Shown one piece after another: positions 15,080 to 24,004 of a stretch of 32,988 nt of DNA. The notes under the pieces are model-generated. The model had not been told where the DNA came from, searched no databases, and saw nothing but the letters and a program-made list of their open reading frames with translations. Source of the stretch: JACRJW01 sp964359095 (GTDB lineage: Bacteria; Patescibacteriota; Patescibacteriia; UBA9934; GWF2-40-263); assembly GCA_964359095.1 (NCBI GenBank), contig CAYHRJ010000007.1:1-32988 (forward strand). The letters run 5' to 3'. The position numbers and the translations under genes are program-made. Every line of letters starts with the position of its first letter. Within the stretch, counting starts at the first letter, position 1.

Positions 15080-16126
15080 TCACATGAACCACTTTTGAAT
15101 CTCTGTCGCTGAACGTTTGCTTTTGGCTCGCGTCGCGGAACGTTTTGCGAGCATCACTGGAACCAGATGTCCTGCATCGAGGAATGCTCTGAGTCCTTTG
15201 TCGAAAAAGAGCACATAGACGAAACGAGCTAATTCATACGGCAACACCCACGGAAGCGCCAGCAGACCATTCACAAACTGAACATTCTTCATAAGCGTCA
15301 GCCACTGGTTGCGCGTGGAATAATAATTGCGAATGGAAGATTTTCGACGCCAGTTTTTAAGCTTTTCGAAGAGGCCATTTTTCTCTGCGCCATACATTCC
15401 TCGATAATGATAGGCTTTGGCTTGTGGAACATAGAGCGCATCCCAACCAAGCTGCTGAAGACGCCACGCGAGATCCACGTCTTCTTTGTAGGCAAAAAAA
15501 TCATGATCAAAAAATTCATCTTTGTATCGTGCATCGATGAGTGCTTGTCCACGGTAGAGCACCAACGCGCCGCTTACGCCAAAGATTTTTTCTTGCGTGT
15601 CGTACTGACCCTGATCAAGCTCTCCGGCTCCACGATCCGTGACCGTAAAATTTCGATGTGGGTTTAACCCTGTTGAATCAAATCGATCTGAGAGAACTGT
15701 CTCCTTCATCACCTCGTCCGCCAGATTCTCCCCGAACGCTCTCAACAACTTTCCCCCCAAACTTCCGACCTCTGGATGCGTATGGACCTCCACCATCAAC
15801 TCCTCCAAATAGGTTGGCGTGAAAATAATGTCAGGGTTGGTGACCAGAACGAATTGATCCTTCGCGTCTGACGAAGGCCAGTGCTCAACGGCATAGCGTA
15901 TCCCTTGATTTTGTGCCGGAGCAAAGCCAAGGTTGCGCACATTTCGGATCAAGACCACATCAGGATAGTGTTCACGCAAAAACATCTCAACGCCATCGCT
16001 CGATCCATTGTCAATAACTAAGACATTGAAGTCCTGGTAGGTCTGAGCCATAATGGACTTCATGAGATCTGGGATGAACTGCATGGAATTCCAAGCCACG
16101 ATATTGATGCTGACCTTTGGGTACAT
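15080..16126 (-). CDS. Glycosyltransferase family 2
   Basis: An inverting GT-A transferase of 348 aa, probably adding sugars to an envelope glycan (rhamnosyltransferase-like by overall look). The start is the ATG giving MYPKVSINIVAWN. The frame is open upstream but runs through a palindromic repeat. Visible motifs: nucleotide-binding VLVIDNGSSDG (about 37-47), NPDIIF as the DxD-equivalent region (about 105), and an acidic KEDVDLAWRLQQLGWDALY segment (about 220-238) typical of this family. The C-terminus is hydrophobic and probably membrane-associated. It is followed closely by the DUF4012 gene. Confidence 0.92.
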   Translation of the reverse strand: MYPKVSINIVAWNSMQFIPDLMKSIMAQTYQDFNVLVIDNGSSDGVEMFLREHYPDVVLIRNVRNLGFAPAQNQGIRYAVEHWPSSDAKDQFVLVTNPDIIFTPTYLEELMVEVHTHPEVGSLGGKLLRAFGENLADEVMKETVLSDRFDSTGLNPHRNFTVTDRGAGELDQGQYDTQEKIFGVSGALVLYRGQALIDARYKDEFFDHDFFAYKEDVDLAWRLQQLGWDALYVPQAKAYHYRGMYGAEKNGLFEKLKNWRRKSSIRNYYSTRNQWLTLMKNVQFVNGLLALPWVLPYELARFVYVLFFDKGLRAFLDAGHLVPVMLAKRSATRAKSKRSATEIQKWFM

Positions 16127-16147
16127 AGTGCGTGTATGATAAACAAA

Positions 16148-16216
16148 TCTTCCGCGTAAGTAAAAACTCCCAGGGCCATCAGGCCCGTTCCTTCTCACGC
16201 CCCTAAAGGGGCTGGG
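16148..16216. repeat. Compound palindromic repeat in the divergent gap
   Basis: Outer arms TCCCAG and CTGGGA enclose two hairpins, GGGCC-ATCA-GGCCC and GCCCC-TAAA-GGGGC. It fills the gap between the divergent GT2 and HAD genes, where their promoters would also have to lie. Confidence 0.7.
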
Positions 16217-16225
16217 AATCATCCT

Positions 16226-16864
16226 ATGAAATTTGACGCCATTATTTTCGACTGGTCAGGAACGATCAGTGATGATCGTCAGCCCGTGTTTGAAGCCAAC
16301 AAGCGCATGCGGATGCATTACGGACTGGGTTCAACAACCTTTGAAGAATTCTTTGCAACCGTCAGAATGACACCCATCGAGTTTTATCGCGAGAACGGTA
16401 TCACAGATTCTGGGGACCAGATCTACGCATTGTATCGCGAATTCTTTCAAAAGTCGCTCGAAGAAGGAGTGCGGCCGCGAGTTTTTCAGGATGCACACGA
16501 GCTTCTCTCTCACATAAAAACAGCAGGAATCCCAACAGCTGTCGTGAGCTCACACCCAACGGTGTTTTTGAAACAGGAGGTGCAGGATTATCTGCTCTCT
16601 CCGTTTTTCGAGATCCTCCACGGCGACGCACGGAACAAAGTTGATGCCCTCAAGGAAGTCTGCCAGTTGATGAAAGTGCAACCAGACAAATGCATGTACG
16701 TGGGCGACATGACCCACGATGTCCGCTCCGCTCGGGAAGCAGGACTTATCACCGCTGGCGTGGCAACAGGCTATCAAACGCGCGAGGTGCTTGAGGCAGA
16801 ACATCCTGATTATCTATTCTCAAATCTCTCAGAGTTAATAGAACTAGTAGAACCGGAGGCTTAG
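16226..16864 (+). CDS. HAD-superfamily hydrolase
   Basis: A soluble phosphatase-like protein of 212 aa. HAD motif I is FDWSGT at residues 8-13: the nucleophile Asp9 is present, but the usual second Asp (+2) is Ser. Motif II is AVVSSHP, a Lys follows (RNKVDALKE), and motif IV is GDMTHD (GDxxxD). The helical cap lies between about residues 15 and 85, as in phosphoglycolate phosphatase-like members. The odd motif I may change the reaction or lower phosphatase activity. Substrate is unknown. The stop codon lies inside a large perfect hairpin. Confidence 0.88.
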   Translation: MKFDAIIFDWSGTISDDRQPVFEANKRMRMHYGLGSTTFEEFFATVRMTPIEFYRENGITDSGDQIYALYREFFQKSLEEGVRPRVFQDAHELLSHIKTAGIPTAVVSSHPTVFLKQEVQDYLLSPFFEILHGDARNKVDALKEVCQLMKVQPDKCMYVGDMTHDVRSAREAGLITAGVATGYQTREVLEAEHPDYLFSNLSELIELVEPEA

Positions 16865-16891
16865 CCCCCGCGCCGCGGGGGCTAAGCCTCC
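16855..16891 (+). terminator. Large perfect hairpin over the HAD stop codon
   Basis: Seventeen-base arms (GGAGGCTTAGCCCCCGC and its complement) around three bases. There is no T tract afterwards, so it may be a repeat element or a Rho-independent-like pause site rather than a classic terminator. Confidence 0.55.
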
Positions 16892-16907
16892 GCGGCCATT
16901 GAGAAAT

Positions 16908-17621
16908 ATGAGTGTTTCACGCCCTAAAGTCGGAACAGCTGTCATCATCGTCAAGGACGAAAAAGTCTTGATGGGAAAGCGCCAAGGCGCTCACGGAGAA
17001 GGATCTTGGTGTCCACCTGGAGGACATCTTGAGTTTGGTGAAACGTGGGAGGCTTGCGTCCGTCGAGAGACAATGGAAGAAGCCGGCATTGAGATTCAGA
17101 ACGTCCGATTCGTGGGAGCCGTAAACAACAATCAACCTGAATGGGGCACGCACTACATCACGCTTTTCATGCAAGCAGAGTATCTCTCAGGTGAAGTCAC
17201 AAACTGTGAACCCGATAAGTGTTCAGGTTGGGAGTGGTTTTCCTGGGAGTCACTTCCCTCTCCTCTGTTTGCTCCTGTGCAGACGTTTCTGCGCCAAGGT
17301 TATCATCCATTTGCAGTGCGCCATGACAAACTTGTACGCGACAAGATAATCGAAATCATCGAGGCCCATGGTGGGCACGCAGACTCCTACACGGCTGAGC
17401 TCAAAGAATATGGCGAACGTCTGCGCGCAAAACTTGCGGAGGAAGTCCTTGAATACCTTGAAAGCGGAGAAACGGAGGAACTCGCGGATATCCTAGAAGT
17501 CATTCACAGCCTCACAGCGCTTCACGGAATGCATCGAGAGCAACTCCAACTCATCCAAACAAAAAAACGCGAGGAGCGTGGAGGATTTGAAAAGCGGATT
17601 GTGCTCAAAGAGACGAGGTAA
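16908..17621 (+). CDS. Nudix hydrolase fused to a COG4997-type pyrophosphohydrolase domain
   Basis: Probably a house-cleaning enzyme that removes unwanted nucleotides. Residues about 5-135 form a Nudix domain. The Nudix box reads G-x5-E-x7-RE-x2-EE-x-G and is intact (GGHLEFGETWEACVRRETME, then EAGIEI). Residues about 140-237 form an all-helical phosphoribosyl-ATP pyrophosphohydrolase-like domain: KLVRDKIIEIIEAHG, then AEEVLEYL, then EELADILEV, ending in KKREERGGF. Both halves hydrolyse nucleotide pyrophosphates, so the fusion is sensible. ATG 16908 is preferred over an upstream TTG. The gene follows the HAD hydrolase on the same strand. Confidence 0.9.
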   Translation: MSVSRPKVGTAVIIVKDEKVLMGKRQGAHGEGSWCPPGGHLEFGETWEACVRRETMEEAGIEIQNVRFVGAVNNNQPEWGTHYITLFMQAEYLSGEVTNCEPDKCSGWEWFSWESLPSPLFAPVQTFLRQGYHPFAVRHDKLVRDKIIEIIEAHGGHADSYTAELKEYGERLRAKLAEEVLEYLESGETEELADILEVIHSLTALHGMHREQLQLIQTKKREERGGFEKRIVLKETR

Positions 17622-17623
17622 AA

Positions 17624-19108
17624 TTATCTCGTCTTTTTTGTGACGTGGAAGCCGAGATATTTTCCGAGCATCAGGCGTGTCTGGGCATCAATGGCTGGAA
17701 AGGAACCGAACACAATAAACGTGATGGGAAGGAGCAACCACTGAGCGAGCATGATGATCCAGGTGTGCTTGCTAACTTCTTGTGGACGACGAGGGAGGAT
17801 CGTCAAAGACATCACCGCGGAAATGAGAATTCCGATCATGGCCCACTGCATAATTTGCTCAAGCGTAAACGGCGCGGCCTGGATGAGCGCGTTGGTTTCC
17901 CCTTTGGCAACCCAGAGTGGTAACCAACCGAGGACGAACATCGTGATCGGCGCTGTCGCCCAGGTGTACATCCCTTCCACGTGATTAAAAAAATAGCGAA
18001 ACTTTTTCAAGCGTGGAATCTGCTTGTCCCGTTTGAATCCGTGGATAAGATAGGGCAAGTGCTCCACGCCCCAAGCCCATCGTCGCATTTGAACATACAA
18101 TCCTTTCAAGGACTCTCGATACGTTTTCCCTGTGACGGCATCCATCGAGACTGGCAAAAACATCGGCGTCACACGATACTCTCCGTGGTAATGAAGGAAG
18201 GCCTGCATAAAAATGCGCGAGTCTTCGCTCACAATATCTTTCTGCCAAAACCGCACGTCCTTCAACATCTTCCAAGGCATGGAGTGAGACGAGAATGTCC
18301 AGAGTCGATCTGGACGCGTGAGCTCACCAAACAGCCAGAAGGTAGTCCCAAACGCAGCAATGCGAACAGGAGCTGAGGCGTTCCAAATGTTGTTGGAGAA
18401 AAGAGCGATCGGTTGATAGGAAGATCGTGTCGGATTCTCTACCGTGCAGTACAGATACGTGAGGTACGAAAAATACTGAGGGTGCGCGATGGTGTCGATG
18501 TCAAAAGACGAGACGACAATGTCTTCGTCGGAAATCTTTGGATACTTCTCATGCAAAATATTCTCGACCTCGTGGCCCATCCAATTCAAGTTAGATCCCT
18601 TCCCTGGAATCTCCTGCGGCAACCCCTTGGGATGCAGCGTGACGATCAACGCCTTGAATACAGACCCGAACTCCTTCTGTGCACGATGGACATGTTTCCC
18701 AAAGGCCTCTTTATCACCTTCCTCGCCGCCAAGCACAACCAGGATCCGATGATTGGGAAAACTATTTTCTTTGAGTGATCGCAATGTCTCGCGAATGATC
18801 GAATAGTCTTCCTTATACGTTGGAAGAAACACGAGATGATGAATGTTTCGCGCGTTAGACAGTGTCTCGAGTTTCTTTTGCCAATTCACCTTTTGAACCT
18901 CCCTGTGTCGCTTCCAAGAAAGAACAACGAAAATATTAAAGTAGACCACGCGATAGAGCCAGAGCAAATCAAACACGAGAATAAACACGATCACCCACAG
19001 TGGTTCAACAAAAGACAATAGAAGGGCAAGAGCAAAAGTTCCCCAGACCAACAGGCCGGGGAACATTTCCCAAAAACGAAGATGTCCGTACGTGTAGCGG
19101 TCGGTCAT
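17624..19108 (-). CDS. Membrane-bound glycosyltransferase family 2 (cellulose-synthase-like)
   Basis: A 494-aa integral membrane glycosyltransferase. Two to three N-terminal transmembrane helices (about 12-62) precede a cytoplasmic GT-A domain. Catalytic features: FLPTYKED near residue 95, the DxD-like SSFDIDT (about 200), SEDSRIF (about 302) and QMRRWAWG, the (Q/R)xxRW processivity motif (about 345). Three or more transmembrane helices follow. This is the layout of processive enzymes that make and export beta-linked polysaccharides. The product is unknown. It starts directly after the stop of the TM-helix channel-like gene, with no gap. Confidence 0.9.
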   Translation of the reverse strand: MTDRYTYGHLRFWEMFPGLLVWGTFALALLLSFVEPLWVIVFILVFDLLWLYRVVYFNIFVVLSWKRHREVQKVNWQKKLETLSNARNIHHLVFLPTYKEDYSIIRETLRSLKENSFPNHRILVVLGGEEGDKEAFGKHVHRAQKEFGSVFKALIVTLHPKGLPQEIPGKGSNLNWMGHEVENILHEKYPKISDEDIVVSSFDIDTIAHPQYFSYLTYLYCTVENPTRSSYQPIALFSNNIWNASAPVRIAAFGTTFWLFGELTRPDRLWTFSSHSMPWKMLKDVRFWQKDIVSEDSRIFMQAFLHYHGEYRVTPMFLPVSMDAVTGKTYRESLKGLYVQMRRWAWGVEHLPYLIHGFKRDKQIPRLKKFRYFFNHVEGMYTWATAPITMFVLGWLPLWVAKGETNALIQAAPFTLEQIMQWAMIGILISAVMSLTILPRRPQEVSKHTWIIMLAQWLLLPITFIVFGSFPAIDAQTRLMLGKYLGFHVTKKTR

Positions 19109-19789
19109 TTATTTTTCAGAGGAGATATCTTTCTTCAAACGATTCAAGAATTGATGGGCATGTTCCTTGCCACCTAATCCAAAAGCCAACCCACCGGCGA
19201 GTGCCAACATTGCTACAAGTCCTGTAAAAAGGACGCGGATAAGCTCAGGAGCAATTTGCAATTGTACAAGTGCGGCCATGAAGCTGAAGATGAGAATCGA
19301 CCACTTGGCAATGCCTGAGAGAAATTCTGCCGATGCAAGCTGTGCGGCTTCTACCGCTGACTTCACGACATTTTGCACAAAATTTCCAAGCAAGATTCCA
19401 GCTAAGAGAATGATGACGGAGATGATGACGTTTGGAACAAATAAGACAACCTGCGCCAAATAATCTGTGACCTGATCCCAGCCAAGCACGTCTGTGGCAG
19501 CGATCAGACCGATAATCACAAAGAACCATTTCACAATCCAGCCAAGCAAGGAACCGATGTGCAGACGCAAACCCACACGCTCAAACTGCTGTGTGAGTTC
19601 GAGTTTCTTGGCAAGATCGTCGATGCGTAGAAGCGCGACCACACGTTCAACAGCCGATCGCAACACCATCGCGACAATGACGCCGATCAAAAAAACAACG
19701 ATCGCACCAAGTAAATTAGGAAGATAGGAAATGATGGTGCTCCAGAGTTCCAGGAGCGGTCCCTGAAGGACATCGTAAGAGAAAGGCAT
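19109..19789 (-). CDS. TM-helix repeat membrane protein, mechanosensitive-channel-like
   Basis: An integral membrane protein of 226 aa with about five hydrophobic segments, including two similar units that start LPNLLGAIVVFLIG and VPNVIISVIILLAG. These are conserved TM-helix repeats, often attached to small-conductance mechanosensitive channels. The Gly/Ala-rich last helix (LALAGGLAFGLGGKE) resembles the pore helix of MscS. No MscS beta domain follows, so it is a minimal version. The role is probably osmotic or ion homeostasis. Confidence 0.82.
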   Translation of the reverse strand: MPFSYDVLQGPLLELWSTIISYLPNLLGAIVVFLIGVIVAMVLRSAVERVVALLRIDDLAKKLELTQQFERVGLRLHIGSLLGWIVKWFFVIIGLIAATDVLGWDQVTDYLAQVVLFVPNVIISVIILLAGILLGNFVQNVVKSAVEAAQLASAEFLSGIAKWSILIFSFMAALVQLQIAPELIRVLFTGLVAMLALAGGLAFGLGGKEHAHQFLNRLKKDISSEK

Positions 19790-19847
19790 AGAAAAATAGA
19801 TAAACGATGAATTAGAGGTTGAGCTTACTGTACCACTTGTATATCGC

Positions 19848-20267
19848 TCACTCCATTAGTTTATCCCCACGAAGGATAGAACGCGGTTGGGTGATGTTTG
19901 GCGGGAGACGATAACTCGGAAGAGCAAACGCAAGAGGATTCTCTATCACTGCCAATGAAGCAAGCAACTCCTCCAGAGAAAGATGGCTTGGATTCTCGAT
20001 TCCTGTGACGGGAATCCCGCACGTAAAACCAATTGTGTTTGCGATCGTAGTGCTCACACGACTTGCCGTAAACGATCCGGGACCCGTGACAACGATCACG
20101 CCAGCGAGGTCGTACACGGTTATTTTCCATGTACGCAGTACCTCATCAACTGTCTTGAGATACTGCTCAGGCGATACAGAAGAGTCGTTTTGTTTAAGAA
20201 CCGTCTGACCTTCCACAAGCGCGAGGGTGAGAGAATCAATCTCTTGAGCAAGAATCGCAAGCTCCAT
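19848..20267 (-). CDS. tsaB: TsaB-like protein (tRNA t6A synthesis), short form
   Basis: TsaB is the scaffold partner of TsaD and TsaE in making threonylcarbamoyladenosine at tRNA position 37. The signature VVTGPGSFTASRVSTTIANTI is split over residues about 60-80. The N-terminal strand pair (MELAILAQEIDSLTLALVEG) fits the ASKHA fold, though the usual LALDTS start is degraded. At 139 aa it lacks the C-terminal half of typical 220-aa TsaB proteins, as is common in reduced genomes. It is followed by the TM-helix gene and preceded two bases away by the wHTH-NTase gene. Confidence 0.8.
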   Translation of the reverse strand: MELAILAQEIDSLTLALVEGQTVLKQNDSSVSPEQYLKTVDEVLRTWKITVYDLAGVIVVTGPGSFTASRVSTTIANTIGFTCGIPVTGIENPSHLSLEELLASLAVIENPLAFALPSYRLPPNITQPRSILRGDKLME

Positions 20268-20269
20268 AC

Positions 20270-20875
20270 TTAATGGGTAAGCCGATCAATCATGACAACC
20301 TTTTCACCGTTCAAAACAGAAAAAAGAAAACGATCCGCTACCTGGCGTCGATCTAAAAATTCGTCTTTAGGCATGAGGGTGTAATTGATCTCATAAGGAA
20401 TTTCAGCCTCAAACTTACTGATCATTTTTTCCAAATCCGCTTGTTTGATGGCGCCAACAATCAAAATGTCTGTTGGAATATCAGGAGCATCAACAAATCT
20501 TCCTGTGAAAGCAAAATAATCCACACGACCCTTCTCTTCAATCTCTTGGACAAGATTTTGTTTCAAAAGAATTTGAACCTTTTGAAAAAGCGACCTGAGG
20601 TCCTCATAGAGGATAAAATCTGTATTCACGGTGTAGTATTTTTTTTTCTCGGATAGTTTTTTTGTGACTTTGTCTGAACCAACTTTTTCAACAATCAGAT
20701 CAAGCTCGATCAAATTTTTTAACTCTCGTCGAACCGAGTTCAGTTGAGCGCTCACTCTTCGTGTCAATTCTCGAACAAAAAACGACTCTTGAGGGTGTTG
20801 TAAAAAAAGCGCAAGGAGATGCGCACGGGTTTTTGAACCAAACATCTGTTCAAGTTTGAAGAGTTTTTTGCTCAT
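20270..20875 (-). CDS. Winged-helix regulator with nucleotidyltransferase-like C-terminal domain
   Basis: Start at the ATG giving MSKKLFKLEQMFGSKTR; the open frame upstream is the divergent promoter region. Residues about 10-75 form an ArsR-like winged helix (RAHLLALFLQHPQESFFVREL and following). Residues about 110-200 resemble the nucleotidyltransferase-like domain found joined to such helices in Patescibacteria and archaea (DILIVG near residue 140, then EIPYEINYTLM). The classical GSx(10)DxD active site is not evident, so catalysis is doubtful. It lies divergent to the 736-aa gene, which it may control. Confidence 0.78.
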   Translation of the reverse strand: MSKKLFKLEQMFGSKTRAHLLALFLQHPQESFFVRELTRRVSAQLNSVRRELKNLIELDLIVEKVGSDKVTKKLSEKKKYYTVNTDFILYEDLRSLFQKVQILLKQNLVQEIEEKGRVDYFAFTGRFVDAPDIPTDILIVGAIKQADLEKMISKFEAEIPYEINYTLMPKDEFLDRRQVADRFLFSVLNGEKVVMIDRLTH

Positions 20876-20886
20876 AATCGCTAGAT

Positions 20887-20914
20887 TTGCTTGTAGAATC
20901 CATCCGGGTATAAT
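20887..20914 (+). promoter_or_regulatory. Promoter of the 736-aa protein gene
   Basis: TTGCTT (20887-20892), 16-base spacer, perfect TATAAT (20909-20914). Expected start near 20921, about 25 bases before the ATG. Confidence 0.7.
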
Positions 20915-20945
20915 GTACACAAAGTAGCTCCACAGAGCAAATGCT

Positions 20946-23156
20946 ATGCCCACACACATTAAAGCCGCTCACTACGAACCAGAGTCTCCAGATGAACACA
21001 TTCGTGGTATCTCGATTCTTCTCCCGGTCCAGGATCGAGGTGGTTTTGTGTTCCTATTGGCTTATACAAAAAAGGAAAATGCAGACTCAGAAATGTTTTT
21101 GCAAATTTTGAGCGAACAAATCCATCGCCTCTCGGACTCGTTTGGCAGCGAAGCAAATCCACAGCATCGATTTGAACAATTCCTTGGTGCACTCAACGAA
21201 ACACTCAGCGAGCATGTGCGTGAAGGACACTTCGTCCTCCCCATCCAGCAGGTACACGCTCTTGTAGGTATTGCTTCGACCCACCAGATGTTTCTCTCAG
21301 GGACAGGTGAACTCACAGCTCTCTTTCTGCACAAAAAACCATCTGAACGCTATCAAATTTTCAACTTGTTCCGTGGAATGCAAACAGAGCAATCCCTCCC
21401 CACCTGGGAAAAAGCATTCGCGGTTGTCCTAGATGGCGATCTGCATCCTGGTGATGTCTTCTGTGTGAGTGACCGTGATCTCCAACAAGCCATCGCTGCT
21501 GACGAACTCAATCAAATTCTTACAACACTTCCACCGATCAGCGCAGTAGAAAAAGTTCGTCAATATTTTTCACACAAGGACGGCTGTCTCCTGACGATCG
21601 TCAAGGTTTCCAGTGAGGATCGGCTCGCTCAAACCCTCGTGACAAAAACGGCTGTTCTAAAAGCGGATGTCTCCGTGGACGAACTCCAACGCATGGAAGA
21701 TTCCACGGATCATCTTTTGGAGGATCAGCGTCCAAAACTGTCCTCATTCATCAAGACGATTCTTCTGTGGACGAAAAATCAAACAGGAACAAAATCTCGC
21801 ATTCTCCAAGAACTTAACGCACGCGATTCTACAACGACAGCCCTCAAACGTGTGGGACGCACCATCTGGCGCATCCTCTTCTTCCTTACAAAGCGCTCGG
21901 TCAAACACACGACCTTGGCCATCAAAACGCTTTCAAATTCCCAAGAACGCACGAGACTTCAAAGGAGAATTATACTCACAAAAGACACAGGAATCCGACG
22001 ACTCCGATCTTTTCTTGGCCGAGCGCAGCAGGTTCCACGCGCAACACAGTTTCTTATTTTGGGAATTGGTGTTGCTATCTTGGTTCTCGTAATTGGTATC
22101 TCGTTTCTCTCAAAATCTCAAGCACGAACAGAGACAGAAAAAACCTATCAAGCCAATCTTGCAACGATTGAAGACCTTATGGAGCGAGCGGCTGGCGCGA
22201 TCATCTACAAAGACGAAGACCAAGCCAGAAGCCTCTTCCTGAACGCGCAGACACTCATTGAATCGCTTGCCACAGATACCACTGAACGCGCCACCAAATC
22301 TGAGGAACTGAAACAAGATCTGGAAAGCGCCTTGGATGAAATCCGACACTTGGTCACGATTCCAAATCCACCGTTGTTGGGTGATCTCTCCAGCTTAAAT
22401 GATGGTGTGTTTGGGAATAGTCTCATTTCAAGTGGAGGATCCTTGTACGTATTCGGTTCTGATGGTCGCGTCTACACCTTCAACCGTGAAGACAAGCGCT
22501 TCGAGGTTGTCGTTGGAGATGAAGCAAAGGCAAGTCCAGCGACCGCCAGCACAGAAGAAGAAGGACGTATCTACGTGTTAGACGAAACAGGAGTTGTATC
22601 TCTGGTATCCAAAGAGGATGGTACGCTCACGGCAACAGGTGTCAGCAATACCGTGTGGATTGATGTGGAAGCCTATGCCAACCGCTTGTATGTGCTTCGC
22701 CCAACCCTCGGATCGCAGGAAGGTCAAATCCTCCGTTTCAATCGCAGCGGTTCAGCCTTCTCAGGTGAATCAAACTGGATCACCTCACGCACGGTCTCTT
22801 TTGACAACGCGAGGTCGCTCGCAATCGACGGAAATGCCTATGTCCTCATGAGCAACGGAAGCATCGCTCGATTTGCCAGCGGAAGCGAAGAAGGCTTCGA
22901 CGTTGGTGTCGTTGATCCAGCCATAACAAGCGCGAGCAAACTTTGGACGAATCCTGAAAGCAAATATCTCTATGTTCTTGAGGGTGCAACCAATCGATTG
23001 ATCGTGTTTGAAAAAGAGACAGGAGAGTTTCTGGTTCAGTATCGATCTGGCGCTTTCACCGACCTCACCAACTTCGTTGTTGACGAAGCGGGCTATACCA
23101 TCTATCTTTTAGCAGGATCAAAACTTTATTCGATTGCCGCTAGTCATATCAAATAA
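20946..23156 (+). CDS. Membrane protein: PP2C-like N-terminal region, one TM helix, propeller-like C-terminal domain
   Basis: A 736-aa protein not assignable to a named family. Residues about 1-225 have the strand order and loops of a PP2C-type phosphatase (VHALVGIASTHQMFLSGTGELTA, then LHPGDVFCVSD), but the metal-binding Asp residues are not obvious, so it may be a pseudophosphatase. Residues about 260-360 are basic. One transmembrane helix lies at about 367-388. A coiled coil follows (about 395-470). The last 260 residues are a repeated beta structure with NG and DG turns that looks like a propeller outside the cell. A TATAAT promoter precedes it. It may sense or organise envelope components. 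Confidence 0.75.
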   Translation: MPTHIKAAHYEPESPDEHIRGISILLPVQDRGGFVFLLAYTKKENADSEMFLQILSEQIHRLSDSFGSEANPQHRFEQFLGALNETLSEHVREGHFVLPIQQVHALVGIASTHQMFLSGTGELTALFLHKKPSERYQIFNLFRGMQTEQSLPTWEKAFAVVLDGDLHPGDVFCVSDRDLQQAIAADELNQILTTLPPISAVEKVRQYFSHKDGCLLTIVKVSSEDRLAQTLVTKTAVLKADVSVDELQRMEDSTDHLLEDQRPKLSSFIKTILLWTKNQTGTKSRILQELNARDSTTTALKRVGRTIWRILFFLTKRSVKHTTLAIKTLSNSQERTRLQRRIILTKDTGIRRLRSFLGRAQQVPRATQFLILGIGVAILVLVIGISFLSKSQARTETEKTYQANLATIEDLMERAAGAIIYKDEDQARSLFLNAQTLIESLATDTTERATKSEELKQDLESALDEIRHLVTIPNPPLLGDLSSLNDGVFGNSLISSGGSLYVFGSDGRVYTFNREDKRFEVVVGDEAKASPATASTEEEGRIYVLDETGVVSLVSKEDGTLTATGVSNTVWIDVEAYANRLYVLRPTLGSQEGQILRFNRSGSAFSGESNWITSRTVSFDNARSLAIDGNAYVLMSNGSIARFASGSEEGFDVGVVDPAITSASKLWTNPESKYLYVLEGATNRLIVFEKETGEFLVQYRSGAFTDLTNFVVDEAGYTIYLLAGSKLYSIAASHIK

Positions 23157-23159
23157 TAT

Positions 23160-23537
23160 ATGAAAACACATCACTGGATCGTGCTCGCAATCGCTGTTCT
23201 CATCGTGGGAGCAATGCTTCTGTGGCCAAAATTACAGAGTAGAGACATCTACGCAGACGAACTCACAGGAACCTGGCGCGCTGAAGCCTCTAGTGAAGCC
23301 GAATACTCGTGGTGGATGGAGTACGTTTTTGAAGACAGAACCTACACGCTCACAACCGATTCTGCGTACAGCGAGGAAGGAACGTACACCATCACCGAAC
23401 GATTTCTTGACGGATCATTGAGCGTCAAGAAAACCTTCAGCGACGGAAGCAAAGAATACGAAATCATCGTGGTGACGACAGACGATCCAGATGTCATCGT
23501 GATCGAAGGCGCACAGTTGAAACGCGTGACAGAGTAA
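23160..23537 (+). CDS. Small membrane-anchored protein, 125 aa
   Basis: One N-terminal transmembrane helix or uncleaved signal (residues 6-24), then a beta-rich outer domain with the pattern LTGTWRAEAS...YTLTTDSAYSEEGTYTI, which resembles lipocalin-like or DUF-type barrels. It begins three bases after the 736-aa gene and is almost certainly co-transcribed. Function is unknown. Confidence 0.75.
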   Translation: MKTHHWIVLAIAVLIVGAMLLWPKLQSRDIYADELTGTWRAEASSEAEYSWWMEYVFEDRTYTLTTDSAYSEEGTYTITERFLDGSLSVKKTFSDGSKEYEIIVVTTDDPDVIVIEGAQLKRVTE

Positions 23538-23539
23538 AC

Positions 23540-23574
23540 AAAAAATCCCCCGACAATCAATTGGGGGATTTTTT
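23540..23574. terminator. Bidirectional terminator between convergent genes
   Basis: AATCCCCC (23544-23551) and GGGGGATT (23563-23570) with A and T tracts on the two sides, so it can serve the plus-strand pair and the rplJ-rplL operon. Confidence 0.92.
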
Positions 23575-23579
23575 AATTC

Positions 23580-23978
23580 TTACTTGATGGTCACCTTGGC
23601 ACCGGCTTCTTCCAACTTTTTCTTTATGTCGTCAGCTGTGGCTTTATCGACACCTTCCTTCACCATCTTGGGAGCACCGTCCACAAGATCCTTGGCCTCT
23701 TTGAGACCTAACCCTGTGATCGCGCGCACCGCTTTGATGGAGTTGATCTTGTTCTCACCAGCGGCAGTAAGCTCAACATCAAAGGACGTTTTCTCTTCGG
23801 CAGGAGCAGCGCCAGCAACAGGACCGGCAGCCATCATCATGGCAGGTGCAGCAGCACTCACACCGAATTTCTTTTCAAGAATTTTTACGAGATCAGCAAG
23901 ATCGAGCACGGACATTTTTTCGATTCCGGAAACGAGATCCTGAAACTTTGCAGGAACTTCAATTGTTTCTTCTGGCAT
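23580..23978 (-). CDS. rplL: Ribosomal protein bL12 (L7/L12)
   Basis: Stalk protein that recruits translation factors to the large subunit. The 132-aa length fits. The N-terminal dimerisation helices (about 14-40) precede an Ala/Met/Pro-rich hinge (about 44-62) and the conserved C-terminal domain with GLGLKEAKDLVDGAPK (about 89-104) and KKKLEEAGAKVTIK at the end. It follows rplJ. Confidence 0.97.
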   Translation of the reverse strand: MPEETIEVPAKFQDLVSGIEKMSVLDLADLVKILEKKFGVSAAAPAMMMAAGPVAGAAPAEEKTSFDVELTAAGENKINSIKAVRAITGLGLKEAKDLVDGAPKMVKEGVDKATADDIKKKLEEAGAKVTIK

Positions 23979-24004
23979 AGGGAGTAGGTTTTAGGTTGTA
24001 GGTA

